The position numbers were made by a program, and so were the translations under genes. Below the pieces are notes generated by a model. That model searched no databases. It was given only the letters and a program-made list of their open reading frames with translations, and had not been told where the DNA came from. Of a stretch of DNA of 64,000 nucleotides, positions 48,105 through 58,414 are shown piece after piece; positions within the stretch are counted from its first letter, which is position 1, and each line of letters starts with the position of its first letter. Source of the DNA: Pseudomonas sp. 6D_7.1_Bac1 (GTDB lineage Bacteria > Pseudomonadota > Gammaproteobacteria > Pseudomonadales > Pseudomonadaceae); assembly GCF_025465945.1 (NCBI RefSeq), contig NZ_JANLNW010000035.1, positions 62,001 through 126,000 of the forward strand. The letters run 5' to 3'.

Positions 48105-49237
48105 GGGCTGGTCCCCGGCGTAGTGCTCGCGGCAGACTTGGCGGCAGGCTTCACCGAATCCTCGGCACTGACGTTACGCCGCTCCAGGTAAGCCTGCACC
48201 GTGCTCAGGGTGGTTGCCAGGTCAGGCGTGATGACCGTTACCGGTTGTTTACTCAACTCGGCAACCTGTTCGAGCATCACTTTGCTTTGCGGATTGTCCT
48301 GATTGAAGCTGCCCTTGAGCACATCCCGCGCCTCGGCCAGCGCTTGGGTATAGACCGGCGCCTGGCCGTTGAGCGCAGCCCATTGCGCTTGTTCAAGCGC
48401 CAGGCCCAGAGCCAGGCGGACCTGAGTCAGGCTTTGCCCTGCGAGCAATGGGCGGATGTTTTTATCGGCGTTGAAATCGATACGAATGTAGCGCGAGACC
48501 TGATCCCACCATTGCGCCCAGCGACTGGCGCCATCGCCGTCGGAGGTCAGGCTCGATAGCGAATCGCGCTCATGAAACTCGGGGGCCAGCTCGCTGAGTT
48601 CGACCACTTGATCACGCAGGGCCCCCAGCTGCAGGAACAACCCGGTACGGTCTGGTTGCTCGGTACTGCGTAGCGCTGCAAGACTTTTTGCAATTTGCTC
48701 GCGGGCAGCGAAAGAGCCCGGGTCATTTTGCTCCCGGAGGATTTCATCAGCACCTTGCACCAGCGCCTGAGCGCTGCTGATGTCCTGCAAGGCAGACAGA
48801 CGCAAACTGGCCAGACGCAGCAAGTGTTCGGCTTCGGCCAAACGCCAATCCTTGCGGCTGGCGCCCAGAACGGTTTCCAGACGCTGACTCAAGCGCTGCT
48901 GATCGCCCTGCAACTGGGTCACCAGGCGTCGCCGGTCTTCCAGCTCATCGGCAGGCGGTAATTGCTCAAGCCGTGCCGTCAGACGCTGCTCATTGAGCTT
49001 GAGACTTTGCGCCTGATCGTTCAGGGCCTGTAACTGCCCCAGTTGTTGCTGGTTGTTGGCTTGCAGACTACGCACCTGCCAGATCCCCCAACCGCCAGCG
49101 GCAACACCCGCGGTCCCCAGCAACAACGCCAGGATAGCCAGCCCGTTGCCACGGCGCGGCTCAGGGCTCTTCACAGTTTCAACCGGCGCATCGGGCGCAG
49201 GCTGGACGCCATCTTTTGGCAAGGCTGTTTCGCTCAC
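48101..49237 (-). CDS. hemX: HemX family membrane protein
   Basis: The 378-residue protein has one membrane helix near residue 35-55 (LAILALLLGTAGVAAGGWGI) and long coiled-coil stretches (QAQSLKLNEQRLTARLEQLP). The periplasmic remainder is helical. It is often labelled uroporphyrinogen-III C-methyltransferase, but it lacks any methyltransferase motif, so that label should not be used. It lies 16 bases after hemD and overlaps hemY, giving a hemC-hemD-hemX-hemY operon. Confidence 0.94.
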   Translation of the reverse strand: MSETALPKDGVQPAPDAPVETVKSPEPRRGNGLAILALLLGTAGVAAGGWGIWQVRSLQANNQQQLGQLQALNDQAQSLKLNEQRLTARLEQLPPADELEDRRRLVTQLQGDQQRLSQRLETVLGASRKDWRLAEAEHLLRLASLRLSALQDISSAQALVQGADEILREQNDPGSFAAREQIAKSLAALRSTEQPDRTGLFLQLGALRDQVVELSELAPEFHERDSLSSLTSDGDGASRWAQWWDQVSRYIRIDFNADKNIRPLLAGQSLTQVRLALGLALEQAQWAALNGQAPVYTQALAEARDVLKGSFNQDNPQSKVMLEQVAELSKQPVTVITPDLATTLSTVQAYLERRNVSAEDSVKPAAKSAASTTPGTSP

Positions 49238-49253
49238 GTATCCATCCTTTGCA

Positions 49254-50018
49254 TTAGAGAACGGGCCGGGTTTCCCGCAACACCGTTAGCAAAGCCGAGG
49301 CACTGGCGCCACGGCAATCCACAACTGTTTGGGCGCCTGCGGCCAGCGCCATCTCGGCTACCCGAGGGCTTGGAACAAACAATGGCAACCGCGCCAACTC
49401 AGGCCAGGCACTGCCCGCCAATTGGCGCAGGTGCTCAAAACCCTGTCCACTGCTGACCACCAGGCCGTTCAAGCGTTCCGATTCAATCCGCTCAGGCAGT
49501 GCCCCCTCGGCATACTGCGGTAAGCCGCGACGGTACAATTCCAGGTAATCGACACTAGCACCTTGCTCGCGTAAACGCTCTGCGAGCAGTTCACGCCCAC
49601 CCTCGCCGCGCATGATCAACACACGAGCGTCAGGTCGTGCGATAGCCTCGCGCATTTGCGGTAGTTCAAGCAATGCTTCGCTGTCATCGCCCTCATGGGG
49701 GCAGCTCACCTCGAGGCCATAATCCGTCAGGATCTGCGCTGTCGCCGCGCCTACCGTGAACCAGCTCTGGATCGGTGGCTGCGGCCAATACCGGCCGACC
49801 AGATCCAGCCCGATCCGCGCGGCCGGCTTGCTCACTACTATCACTGCGCAATAGTGGTCCAGCGCCAGAATCATCGCCTGCTGTGTATCAGAAATTGGCA
49901 GCGGTTGAATATCCAGCAACGGCAGGCTGCTGCTGAACACTCCGGCCTCAGCCAGAACGGTCGACAGTGCCGCCGACTCATCGCTTGGGCGCGTCAGCAG
50001 CAAGCGCCAACCCGTCAC
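49254..50018 (-). CDS. hemD: Uroporphyrinogen-III synthase
   Basis: The 254-residue enzyme cyclises hydroxymethylbilane with inversion of ring D. HemD is poorly conserved, but the two-domain pattern is visible: [53 protein letters not shown] and [20 protein letters not shown]. The start overlaps the hemC stop by four bases, and the length fits the family (about 250). Confidence 0.95.
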   Translation of the reverse strand: MTGWRLLLTRPSDESAALSTVLAEAGVFSSSLPLLDIQPLPISDTQQAMILALDHYCAVIVVSKPAARIGLDLVGRYWPQPPIQSWFTVGAATAQILTDYGLEVSCPHEGDDSEALLELPQMREAIARPDARVLIMRGEGGRELLAERLREQGASVDYLELYRRGLPQYAEGALPERIESERLNGLVVSSGQGFEHLRQLAGSAWPELARLPLFVPSPRVAEMALAAGAQTVVDCRGASASALLTVLRETRPVL

Positions 50019-50956
50019 TCCGGATCGGCCTCGCCGTAGACCGCGCGCAGAATCTCGTCGGCACCCTGCGCCAACAAGTCTTCAGCCACCTGAACACCCA
50101 GCGCCGCGGCCGCGCTTTGCGGACCACGAACCTCGGCAGTCAGCAGCAGGCCACCCTTCGGATCACCCACCAGGCCACGCAGCCAGATTTGCTCGCCTTC
50201 GAGCACCGCATAGCAAGCAATCGGCACCTGACAGCCGCCATTCAAATGCTTGTTGAGCGCACGCTCGGCGGTGACCCGCGTGGCAGTGTCCTGGTGATGC
50301 AGAGGAGCAAGCAGTGCGTGAATTCCAGTGTCAGCGCTACGGCATTCGATACCGACCGCACCCTGACCACCCGCGGGAAGACTGTCTTCGACACTGATCG
50401 AAGAGCGGATGCGGTCTTCGAAGCCCAGGCGAATCAGACCGGCTGCCGCGAGGATGATCGCGTCGTACTCACCCGCATCGAGCTTGGCCAGGCGCGTGTT
50501 GACGTTGCCGCGCAGAAAGCGGATTTGCAGGTCCGGGCGACGGGTCAGCAGTTGTGCCTGGCGACGCAGGCTGGAAGTACCGACCACGCTGCCCTGAGGC
50601 AGTTCGTCGAGGCTGGCATAGGTATTGGAAACAAAGGCATCGCGCGGGTCTTCACGCTCGCAGATGCAAAACAGACCCAGGCCTTCAGGGAAGTCCATCG
50701 GTACGTCTTTCATCGAGTGCACGGCAATGTCGGCTTCGTTTTCGAGCAGCGCGGTTTCCAGCTCTTTGACGAACAGGCCCTTGCCACCGATTTTCGACAG
50801 CGGCGAGTCGAGCAGCTTGTCACCGCGACTGACCATAGGCACCAGTGTCACGACCAGCCCCGGGTGGGCTTGTACCAGACGAGCTTTGACGTATTCGGCC
50901 TGCCACAAGGCCAAGGCACTTTTGCGGGTAGCGATGCGGATTTCGCGAGGGGACAT
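50015..50956 (-). CDS. hemC: Hydroxymethylbilane synthase (porphobilinogen deaminase)
   Basis: The 313-residue enzyme joins four porphobilinogens. Motifs present: [55 protein letters not shown] and the dipyrromethane-cofactor cysteine in [16 protein letters not shown]. First gene of the hemCDXY run. It lies 138 bases downstream of algR, as in P. aeruginosa. Confidence 0.97.
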   Translation of the reverse strand: MSPREIRIATRKSALALWQAEYVKARLVQAHPGLVVTLVPMVSRGDKLLDSPLSKIGGKGLFVKELETALLENEADIAVHSMKDVPMDFPEGLGLFCICEREDPRDAFVSNTYASLDELPQGSVVGTSSLRRQAQLLTRRPDLQIRFLRGNVNTRLAKLDAGEYDAIILAAAGLIRLGFEDRIRSSISVEDSLPAGGQGAVGIECRSADTGIHALLAPLHHQDTATRVTAERALNKHLNGGCQVPIACYAVLEGEQIWLRGLVGDPKGGLLLTAEVRGPQSAAAALGVQVAEDLLAQGADEILRAVYGEADPE

Positions 50957-51094
50957 GGATCAATCCGTACTGAATAGATACAGCGGATAATAACAGCTCA
51001 GCCAAATCCGCTTTGACTTGTATCAGAAACAGCGTGGCCTCCCTGGCCTCACCTGTCCAGCAAAGGAGAGTGAAATCCGCGTGCGAACAGCGGG

Positions 51095-51841
51095 CTAAAG
51101 CTGTTGCATCATCTTGCGCACACCTGCGACATGACGTCGGCTGACAATCAGTGCGTCACCGTTAAGGCCTTTGAGAAACAGCTGGAAGTGCCCGAGTGGC
51201 GTGCGCTGCAACCGCTCGATACGCTCACGGGCCACCAGTGCATTGCGGTGAATACGCACGAACCGGTCGCCAAATTCGTCTTCGAGGGCTTTCAATGGCT
51301 CGTCCAGCAGGACCTCGCCACCTTCGTGACGCAAGGTCACGTATTTATGGTCAGCGATGAAGTAGACCACTTGACCCAACGGGATCAGTTCGATGCCTTT
51401 GCGCGTTCGCGCACTGATATGGCTACGAGGACCGTTGCCGCTTTCTGCCGCCGGCCGGGTCAGCGCCGCGAGCTGGACGCGGTTGGGGCGCTCGGCTTTT
51501 TTCAGGGCGTCGAGCAGCTGCTCCGAACGCACCGGTTTAACCAGATAGCCCACCGCACTGGTTTGCAGGGCGTCCAGGGCAAACTCATCCTGGGCCGTAC
51601 AAAACACCACCGTCGGTGGCGTCTCGCGTTCACACAGCCTTGCAGCGACTTGCAGACCGTCGAGGCCAGGCATGCGGATGTCGAGCAGCACGATATCGGG
51701 CTTCAGGCTGTCGATCAGGGTCAATGCCTCATCGCCATTGGTGGCGCTGGGCTCCAGAACACTGTATCCCTCGAGCTCGCCGACCATACGGCTCAGGCGC
51801 TCGCGGGCTTGGGGTTCGTCATCAACGATCAGGACATTCAT
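51095..51841 (-). CDS. algR: LytTR-type response regulator AlgR
   Basis: The 248-residue protein has an N-terminal receiver with VDDEPQARERL and the phosphorylated Asp54 in IVLLDIRMPGLDG. The C-terminal LytTR DNA-binding domain carries YVTLRHEGGEVLLDEPLKAL and FVRIHRNALVARERIERLQR. In P. aeruginosa AlgR controls alginate, twitching and rhamnolipid genes and is paired with kinase AlgZ (FimS). Start 51841 gives the standard length. The ATG overlaps the stop of the algZ relic just upstream, so the operon arrangement survives but its kinase does not. Confidence 0.95.
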   Translation of the reverse strand: MNVLIVDDEPQARERLSRMVGELEGYSVLEPSATNGDEALTLIDSLKPDIVLLDIRMPGLDGLQVAARLCERETPPTVVFCTAQDEFALDALQTSAVGYLVKPVRSEQLLDALKKAERPNRVQLAALTRPAAESGNGPRSHISARTRKGIELIPLGQVVYFIADHKYVTLRHEGGEVLLDEPLKALEDEFGDRFVRIHRNALVARERIERLQRTPLGHFQLFLKGLNGDALIVSRRHVAGVRKMMQQL

Positions 51842-52240
51842 ATTGCGCTGGATTCCTGCGTGAGTCTCGCACAAGGATAGCGTAGACAGGTGAAGTGACG
51901 TCCGTCACCGCGATCCACGCTAAGACTAGCGCGAGCGCCAAAAAGTGCCGCACGTCGGATTGCAATATTTACCGGTGCCTGCGCAGTTCCGTTCGAAACC
52001 AGCCGCGGCGTGGCGTCACCGTAGGGATTGCTGATACACAATATGAACACCTCCCCCTTCTCTTATAGTCGGCTTCGACATTGACCGTAGCGCGCTTTGC
52101 ATCAACGCGGATGAGGCCCGGCACATGATCGACAATTGTGCTGACCCTCAAGTCCAACTGTAGACGTTTGCCGCGACGAAAGTGCTCATTTGACAAATAT
52201 CGTTGCGTAATCGCAACGGCAGCCCTTTGAGTATGGCCGG
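51838..52240 (-). pseudogene. algZ: Decayed remnant of the AlgZ (FimS) sensor kinase gene
   Basis: Two minus-strand frames hold kinase-like pieces. One (about 52240-52050) contains [20 protein letters not shown], like the segment before the ATPase domain of LytS-type kinases. The other (52050-51838) contains ILCISNPYG, ALFGARASLSVDRGDGRHFT and CLRYPCARLTQE, like the ATPase C-terminus. A frameshift near 52045 joins them. The membrane domain, phospho-accepting His region and N box are missing. The final TGA overlaps the algR ATG (ATGA), as expected of the original operon. Identification is by pattern and position. Confidence 0.82.
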
Positions 52241-52351
52241 TCAAATAAGAAAAAAACGTATCGACCAGTGTCGCCGACAGGATTGGCAACCCTGTTATTA
52301 TCCGCGGCAGGTTTTTACGCCATTTTCCTTCAGCCGATCACGAGCGAATTC

Positions 52352-53746
52352 ATGAGCACTGACAAGACCAATCAGTCCTGGGGCGGCCGCTTCAGTGAGC
52401 CCGTCGACGCCTTCGTCGCCCGCTTCACCGCCTCCGTCACTTTCGACCAGCGCCTCTATCGTCACGACATCATGGGTTCCGTCGCCCACGCCACCATGCT
52501 GGCCAAGGTCGGCGTGCTGACCGATGCCGAACGCGACAGCATCATCGATGGCCTGAAGAACATTCAGAGCGAAATCGAGGCCGGCACCTTCGACTGGCGC
52601 ATCGACCTTGAAGACGTGCACATGAACATCGAAGCGCGCCTGACCGACCGCATTGGTGTCACCGGCAAGAAGCTGCACACCGGCCGCAGCCGTAACGACC
52701 AGGTGGCGACCGATATCCGCCTGTGGCTGCGTGACGAGATCGACCTGATCCTGGGCGAAATCACCCGCCTGCAAAAAGGTCTGCTGGAGCAGGCAGAGCG
52801 CGAATCCGGCACCATCATGCCCGGCTTCACCCACCTGCAAACCGCACAGCCGGTGACCTTCGGTCATCACATGCTGGCCTGGTTCGAAATGCTCAGTCGC
52901 GACTACGAGCGTCTGGTCGATTGCCGCAAGCGCACCAACCGCATGCCGCTGGGCAGCGCCGCACTGGCCGGTACCACCTACCCGATCGACCGCGAGCTGA
53001 CCGCCCAACTGCTGGGTTTCGACGCTGTGGGCGGCAACTCGCTGGACAACGTGTCGGATCGCGACTTCGCCATCGAATTCTGCTCGGCCGCGAGCATCGC
53101 GATGATGCACCTGTCGCGCTTCTCCGAAGAGCTGGTGCTGTGGACCAGTGCGCAGTTCCAGTTCATCGATCTGCCTGATCGTTTCTGCACCGGCAGTTCG
53201 ATCATGCCGCAAAAGAAAAACCCTGACGTCCCGGAACTGGTACGCGGTAAAAGCGGCCGGGTGTTCGGCGCGCTGATGGGCCTGCTGACCCTGATGAAAG
53301 GCCAGCCACTGGCCTACAACAAGGACAACCAGGAAGACAAGGAACCGCTGTTCGACGCCGCCGATACTTTGCGCGACTCGTTGCGGGCCTTTGCCGACAT
53401 GATCCCGGCGATCAAGCCAAAGCACGCCATCATGCGTGAAGCGGCACTGCGCGGTTTCTCCACGGCGACCGACCTGGCTGACTATCTGGTACGCCGCGGC
53501 CTGCCGTTCCGCGACTGCCACGAAATCGTCGGTCACGCCGTGAAGTACGGCGTGGAAACCGGCAAGGACCTGGCGGAGATGAGCCTGGAAGAACTGCGCA
53601 AGTTCAGTGACCAGATCGAGCAGGACGTGTTTGCCGTTCTGACGCTGGAAGGCTCGGTGAATGCCCGTAACCACATCGGCGGCACCGCGCCGGCGCAGGT
53701 GAAGGCCGCTGTGGTTCGCGGCCAGGCGCTGCTGAACAACCGCTAA
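52352..53746 (+). CDS. argH: Argininosuccinate lyase
   Basis: The 464-residue enzyme cleaves argininosuccinate to arginine and fumarate. Start at 52352 gives [20 protein letters not shown]; the longer frame was rejected. Signature [15 protein letters not shown] holds the flexible catalytic Ser loop, and [20 protein letters not shown] and [15 protein letters not shown] with the catalytic His are intact. Divergent from algR; in P. aeruginosa algZ fills the gap, here only its relic remains. REP elements follow. Confidence 0.97.
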   Translation: MSTDKTNQSWGGRFSEPVDAFVARFTASVTFDQRLYRHDIMGSVAHATMLAKVGVLTDAERDSIIDGLKNIQSEIEAGTFDWRIDLEDVHMNIEARLTDRIGVTGKKLHTGRSRNDQVATDIRLWLRDEIDLILGEITRLQKGLLEQAERESGTIMPGFTHLQTAQPVTFGHHMLAWFEMLSRDYERLVDCRKRTNRMPLGSAALAGTTYPIDRELTAQLLGFDAVGGNSLDNVSDRDFAIEFCSAASIAMMHLSRFSEELVLWTSAQFQFIDLPDRFCTGSSIMPQKKNPDVPELVRGKSGRVFGALMGLLTLMKGQPLAYNKDNQEDKEPLFDAADTLRDSLRAFADMIPAIKPKHAIMREAALRGFSTATDLADYLVRRGLPFRDCHEIVGHAVKYGVETGKDLAEMSLEELRKFSDQIEQDVFAVLTLEGSVNARNHIGGTAPAQVKAAVVRGQALLNNR

Positions 53747-53750
53747 AAAG

Positions 53751-53826
53751 CATCGCGAGCAGGCTCGCTCCCACAGGGCTTAGTGTGTGAACACGATCCA
53801 GTGTGGGAGCGAGCCTGCTCGCGATG
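53751..53826. repeat. REP doublet
   Basis: Inverted copies CATCGCGAGCAGGCTCGCTC and its reverse complement with about 25 bases between, between the convergent argH and the glutathione S-transferase gene. Confidence 0.93.
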
Positions 53827-53850
53827 ACTGACTTCAGATCACTACAAGAC

Positions 53851-54510
53851 TTACTTTTTGGCGGCAATCATCTCCAAAAACGCCGGCATCGCCGCGTCCC
53901 TGTCTGCCGCAATGCGCTTGGCATGCGGTGTCTGGTCCAGTTGCTCAAGCAATGCCTTGGCCATCGGCAACTCGGCCAGCAGATCCAGATCGAAGAGCTT
54001 TTTAGCGACCGCGCAGGCCGGGTTGAGGCTGTACAGGAAGTACAGATCCGCCACGCTCAGGGTTACGCCCGCCACATACGGCGCGAACTTGCCATGACGT
54101 CCCAGCGAAGCGATCCCCAGCAGCAGCTCGGTCTTGGCTTTCTCCTTGATCGCTTCCGGTACCTGCATGCCGAAGAAGGCCTCGGCGAAACACGCGCGCG
54201 CCGGCAGTTCGATGTACAGCTCGATTTCCTTGGCCAGCGCCAGCACCTGAGCCCGCTCGAACGGTGTTTTGGGCAGCAGAGAAGGGCCTGACTGGCTGTC
54301 TTCGAGGTACTGGAGAATCACGCTGGTCTCGTTGATGAAACCTTGCTCGACGCCCAGTACCGGGATCTTGCCGCGCGGGCTGATGGCCAGCGCTTCAGGG
54401 CTTTGACCGGCGTAAAACGGTACCTCCTCAAAGGGCAGGCCCTTCTCCAGCAACGCGTGTTTGACCATGTTGTAGTAGTTACTGACGCAAAATCCATAAA
54501 GCTTGAGCAT
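53851..54510 (-). CDS. Glutathione S-transferase family protein
   Basis: The 219-residue protein has a thioredoxin-like N-domain, MLKLYGFCVSNYYNMVKHAL with SNYY in the catalytic N-terminal position, then ISPRGKIPVLGVEQGFINET and SVILQYLEDSQ for glutathione binding. The helical C-domain includes VAGVTLSVADLYFLYSLNPA. Start at 54510; a GTG one codon earlier is possible. Substrate is unknown. Confidence 0.92.
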   Translation of the reverse strand: MLKLYGFCVSNYYNMVKHALLEKGLPFEEVPFYAGQSPEALAISPRGKIPVLGVEQGFINETSVILQYLEDSQSGPSLLPKTPFERAQVLALAKEIELYIELPARACFAEAFFGMQVPEAIKEKAKTELLLGIASLGRHGKFAPYVAGVTLSVADLYFLYSLNPACAVAKKLFDLDLLAELPMAKALLEQLDQTPHAKRIAADRDAAMPAFLEMIAAKK

Positions 54511-54636
54511 CACAAAGCCTCCAAGGCCATGCAGGGGGTTGGCAGCGACTGTTATAGAACGTCAGGGGAACTCTCGCCAGCAGCATCACACGACTGAATG
54601 CAGGTAAACTGGCGACCTTTCCTTGAGGAGCCTGCC

Positions 54637-54936
54637 ATGAGCGAGCCAATCCACGGCACCAACAAAGACGACGATATCGACGAAGAAGAGTTCGCCGAAA
54701 CCACCCTGATCGAAGCGATCGAGAACCAGATCGAAAGCGACAACCCGCCAGCGGCCAAGGCAACGTTCAACAAACTGACCCTGGTCGGTTACGAGCGTGA
54801 AGAAATCCTGCAATTGATGGCCCATGTGCTGGCCGTTGAAATCGACGCCATCCTCGAAGAAGACCGTGCATTCAATACCGAGTGGTATGAAACCGCGTTG
54901 CGCGCACTGCCAGAGTTGCCGCCAGAAAAGAAATAA
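54637..54936 (+). CDS. Small acidic protein of unknown function
   Basis: The 99-residue cytoplasmic protein begins MSEPIHGTNKDDDIDEEEFA, preceded by TTGAGGAGCCTGCC, a strong ribosome-binding site that fixes the start. Acidic N-terminus, then helices ETTLIEAIENQIESDNPPAA and FNKLTLVGYEREEILQLMAH. The composition is highly acidic with almost no Cys or Trp. I do not recognise the family. It is divergent from the glutathione S-transferase gene. Confidence 0.8.
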   Translation: MSEPIHGTNKDDDIDEEEFAETTLIEAIENQIESDNPPAAKATFNKLTLVGYEREEILQLMAHVLAVEIDAILEEDRAFNTEWYETALRALPELPPEKK

Positions 54937-54966
54937 CCCCCCTATCGCGTGGGCGCAGCTCTTCTG

Positions 54967-54996
54967 GTGGCAAGGGGGCTTGCTCCCTTGCCACAC
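54967..54996. repeat. Single REP, GTGGCAAGGG variant
   Basis: Palindrome GTGGCAAGGGGGCTTGCTCC..TTGCCAC, a variant of the GTGGCGAGGG family. It is a singlet, about 30 bases downstream of the small acidic protein gene. Confidence 0.8.
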
Positions 54997-55121
54997 ATGC
55001 TGCGCCTACAGGCACGTTCTACTACCTGCGACGAAAAGCTCTAAGCCAGCACTGGACAGCTCGCCCGAGTGCGTTCACCTTAGGGGCGCTGTCGTCTATT
55101 CCTAGAAAGTCTGGAGTCCTT

Positions 55122-55367
55122 ATGTCGCTTACCCCTGAGCTGGTTGCCGAACTGGAAATCCTTGCACTCTTCAACCTGGACAGTTCCCAGGAAGGTTTGA
55201 AAATTCATCAGACCGCTGCCCCGAAAGCCATTGCCGCCGCACAACGCCTGTTCGACAAAGAGTTGATCACCCAGCCCGATGGCGGTTATCTGACCAGCCT
55301 GGGCCGTGACGCAGCGCAAAATGTGCAGACCGTGCTGACCATTCTGTCCGTCGAAGAAACCGCATAA
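55122..55367 (+). CDS. TIGR02647 family protein
   Basis: The 81-residue protein starts MSLTPELVAELEILALFNLD and contains SSQEGLKIHQTAAPKAIAAA, AQRLFDKELITQPDGGYLTS and LGRDAAQNVQTVLTIL. This matches TIGR02647, a small winged-helix-like family sometimes called DNA-binding. Function is unknown. In P. aeruginosa a similar gene lies just before cyaA. A hairpin without T-run (near 55381-55415) follows. Confidence 0.9.
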   Translation: MSLTPELVAELEILALFNLDSSQEGLKIHQTAAPKAIAAAQRLFDKELITQPDGGYLTSLGRDAAQNVQTVLTILSVEETA

Positions 55368-55551
55368 CCGCTGCCATACAGCCCACGGAAACCCCTGCTA
55401 CGGGATTTCCGCGGGCAGACTGTCGCCCGCCGATAGAAATTTGACGCCAAAAACCAAAAATCAGCTTAAAAGTCCTGAGCATGAGGCTGTAAACTGCCCG
55501 TCGCCCTGAGACTTTCCCACGTTCGAGCATTGCGAGCCGGTTTGAGCTGAC

Positions 55552-58401
55552 ATGACCCGCACCCATGAAATTCGCCCCGATCTGGACGAAGGAATCGATC
55601 GCAAGGTTCTCAGCCAGTTGCGCGCGCGCTTTCTGAAGCTCAATGACGGCCGGCTGGCCCGAGCCATGGAAGGGTTGTCGCCCCGCCAGCAAGGGGTTCT
55701 GACCCTGCTGCCGCTGTTCTTCCACGTCAACCACCCGCTATTGCCAGGTTACGTCTCGGGCAGCACGCCGGCCGGGCTGTCGAATTTCGAGCCTGACGCC
55801 ACGGCGCTCGCCGAAGCGCAACGCCTGACCCGCTCCTTCTCCTACAAGCCCCGCCACGGCAATCCGCCGCGGCCGATTCATGGCTTGTTCCTGATGGGCA
55901 GCCTCGGCACCCTCGCTCAGGCCGATCAGAGCGACATGGACGTGTGGGTCTGCCACGCTTCGGACTTGAGTGAAAACGAACTCGCCGAGCTGCGTAAAAA
56001 ATGCCAGTTACTGGAAGTCTGGGCCGCTAGCCAGGGCGCCGAGGCGCATTTCTTTCTGATCGACCCGCAACGGTTCGTGCGTGGCGAACGCGACACCCAG
56101 TTGAGCTCCGACAACTGCGGCACCACCCAGCATTATTTGCTGCTCGATGAGTTCTATCGCACGGCCATCTGGCTTGCCGGGCGCACGCCAATCTGGTGGC
56201 TGGTACCGGTATACAAAGAGGCCGGCTACGATCAATACACTCATACGCTGCTGTCCAAACGCTTTATCCGCGCTGACGAAACCCTCGATCTCGGCCACCT
56301 GGCGCGCATTCCGCCCGGCGAGTTCATCGGGGCCGGGCTCTGGCAGTTGTTCAAAGGTATCGAGTCACCCTACAAGTCAGTGCTCAAACTGCTGCTTACC
56401 GAGGTCTACGCCAGCGAACACCCGAACGTCGAGTGCCTGAGCCTGCGCTTCAAGCAGGCCGTGTTCGCCAACCGACTCGATCTGGATGAGCTGGACCCAT
56501 ACATCGTGGTCTACCGGCGCATCGAGGAGTACCTCACGACCCGCGGCGAGCCGGAACGACTGGAACTGGTTCGGCGCGCCTTGTACCTCAAGGTCAATCG
56601 CAAGCTGACCGGCAACAGCGGCCAGCGCAACAAAAGCTGGCAGCGTCTGCTGCTGGAGCGGCTGGCTCACGAGTGGGGCTGGGATCATCGGCAATTGGCG
56701 ATGCTCGACAGCCGCAGTCAATGGAAGGTCCGCCAGGTCAGTTCCGAGCGCCGCGCGCTGGTCAATGAGCTGAACTACAGCTACCGCTTCCTGACCCAGT
56801 TCGCCCGCACCGAACAAACCGTCAGCCTGATCAACAAGCGCGACCTCAACGTACTGGGTCGCAGGCTGTACGCGGCCTTCGAACGCAAGGCCGACAAGAT
56901 CGAGTTCATCAACCCCGGCATCGCGCCGGACCTGGCCGAAGACACGTTGACCCTCGTCCAGTCAGCGAACAAGAAAGAGCCAGGGCAGACCTACTGGGGT
57001 TTGTACAACGGCAACTTGAGCAATCTGGAGTGGGAGCATTTCGCGCCGATCAAGCGTAGCCGCGAACTGCTGGAGCTCCTGACCTGGTGCCACCGCAACG
57101 GCGTGATCGACAGCAGCACTCGCCTGGCGTTACACCCCGGCAGCAGCGACCTGAGCGAGTTCGAGCTGTTCAACCTGCTGGGCAGCCTGCAACAGACCAT
57201 CGCCCTGCCCCTGACCAGTGTCAGCGAAGAACAACTGCTGCGCCCCAGCGTGCCGAGCGAAGTGCTGATTCTGGTGAACGTTGGTGTCGACCCGCTCAAG
57301 CACCACCGCGACCTGAACATCCTGATGACCACCGAGCGCACTGACTCACTGAGCTACGCCGGGGTGCGCGAGAACCTGGTGCTGACCCTCGACCAGGTCA
57401 CGCTCAACAGCTGGAACGAAGTGCTGGTCAACCGCTACGACGGCACCCACGCCCTGCTCGACTGCCTGCGCGATTACCTCAACAACCTACCGAGCGGCCC
57501 GCAGCAACCTCGGCTGCGAGTGCGCTGCTTCTGCCATAACCGTGCGCAGTTCATCGCCCAACGTGTCGAAGAAGTCCTCGATACCGCGCAAAACCTGTTG
57601 CTCAGCCAGCTCAATCATCGCTATCTGATTCAGGTCCAGCAGCATTACCACGTGTTGGAACTGGTGCCCGGCCAGGTCAAGCATGTCGCGCTGGCCAGCC
57701 TGCCGGCACTGCTCGATTACCTGAACGAAGACCTGAACCGCTACAGTCCGCTGCAACTGGACCCGATGGCACTGGAGGATCACGACCTGGCGCTGATCCT
57801 GCCGATGGGCCAACCCGACTGCATTCAGGTGTTCTACCGCATCAACGATGCTTACGCCGAGTTGTACGTGCTGGATGAGTTCAATGCCCTGTGGCAACAG
57901 CGCCAGCCATATCACGACGAACAAAGCCTGCTGGTGCCACTGCAACGCTTCCTGCAGTCGATCCTGTATCGCCGTGACGCACTGCTGCCGATGGACGCCG
58001 CCCAACCGGTGACAGCGCTGGAAACCCTGTTCTACCAATTGCTGCCATCGGGCTCCAACCGTGCGCGCCGGGTCGAGCCACGGCCAGCGCCACAGACACC
58101 GGTGAACAAGCCCTACTACGACGTCCAGGCGATCGTCGGCAAAGCCGTACCGGGGCAAGGACAGGTCACCCTGTATTGCAATCAGCGAGAATTTTCCGAA
58201 TTGGAGCACGGCGACCAGCTATTTGCCCTGGTCGCTCAGGAGATCGTCGGGCAGCGTCGCGAGGCACAGCACTATCGCTGCTACATCACCGACCTGGACC
58301 TGTCCGGCCTGCTCGGTGATGGTCAGAGTTCAAGCAATCTTTACCTGCGCTACAAGGCAGACCTGGAGCGCGCATTGAACAGGGCGCTCGAACAGGTCTG
58401 A
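55552..58401 (+). CDS. cyaA: Class I adenylate cyclase
   Basis: The 949-residue cytoplasmic enzyme makes cAMP from ATP. The N-terminal nucleotidyltransferase-like catalytic region shows GSLGTLAQADQSDMDVWVCH with paired acidic residues and QRFVRGERDTQLSSDNCGTT. The long C-terminal region is the regulatory part of class I enzymes. It is somewhat longer than E. coli CyaA (848), as in other pseudomonads. In P. aeruginosa CyaA supplies cAMP to Vfr. The start has a weak ribosome-binding site (GAGCTGAC). Confidence 0.95.
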   Translation: MTRTHEIRPDLDEGIDRKVLSQLRARFLKLNDGRLARAMEGLSPRQQGVLTLLPLFFHVNHPLLPGYVSGSTPAGLSNFEPDATALAEAQRLTRSFSYKPRHGNPPRPIHGLFLMGSLGTLAQADQSDMDVWVCHASDLSENELAELRKKCQLLEVWAASQGAEAHFFLIDPQRFVRGERDTQLSSDNCGTTQHYLLLDEFYRTAIWLAGRTPIWWLVPVYKEAGYDQYTHTLLSKRFIRADETLDLGHLARIPPGEFIGAGLWQLFKGIESPYKSVLKLLLTEVYASEHPNVECLSLRFKQAVFANRLDLDELDPYIVVYRRIEEYLTTRGEPERLELVRRALYLKVNRKLTGNSGQRNKSWQRLLLERLAHEWGWDHRQLAMLDSRSQWKVRQVSSERRALVNELNYSYRFLTQFARTEQTVSLINKRDLNVLGRRLYAAFERKADKIEFINPGIAPDLAEDTLTLVQSANKKEPGQTYWGLYNGNLSNLEWEHFAPIKRSRELLELLTWCHRNGVIDSSTRLALHPGSSDLSEFELFNLLGSLQQTIALPLTSVSEEQLLRPSVPSEVLILVNVGVDPLKHHRDLNILMTTERTDSLSYAGVRENLVLTLDQVTLNSWNEVLVNRYDGTHALLDCLRDYLNNLPSGPQQPRLRVRCFCHNRAQFIAQRVEEVLDTAQNLLLSQLNHRYLIQVQQHYHVLELVPGQVKHVALASLPALLDYLNEDLNRYSPLQLDPMALEDHDLALILPMGQPDCIQVFYRINDAYAELYVLDEFNALWQQRQPYHDEQSLLVPLQRFLQSILYRRDALLPMDAAQPVTALETLFYQLLPSGSNRARRVEPRPAPQTPVNKPYYDVQAIVGKAVPGQGQVTLYCNQREFSELEHGDQLFALVAQEIVGQRREAQHYRCYITDLDLSGLLGDGQSSSNLYLRYKADLERALNRALEQV

Positions 58402-58414
58402 GGCCAAGGTCTAT

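Noticed and set aside
48101..49237. Annotation of HemX as uroporphyrinogen-III C-methyltransferase
   Set aside because: The protein is a membrane-anchored coiled coil with no SAM-methyltransferase motifs.
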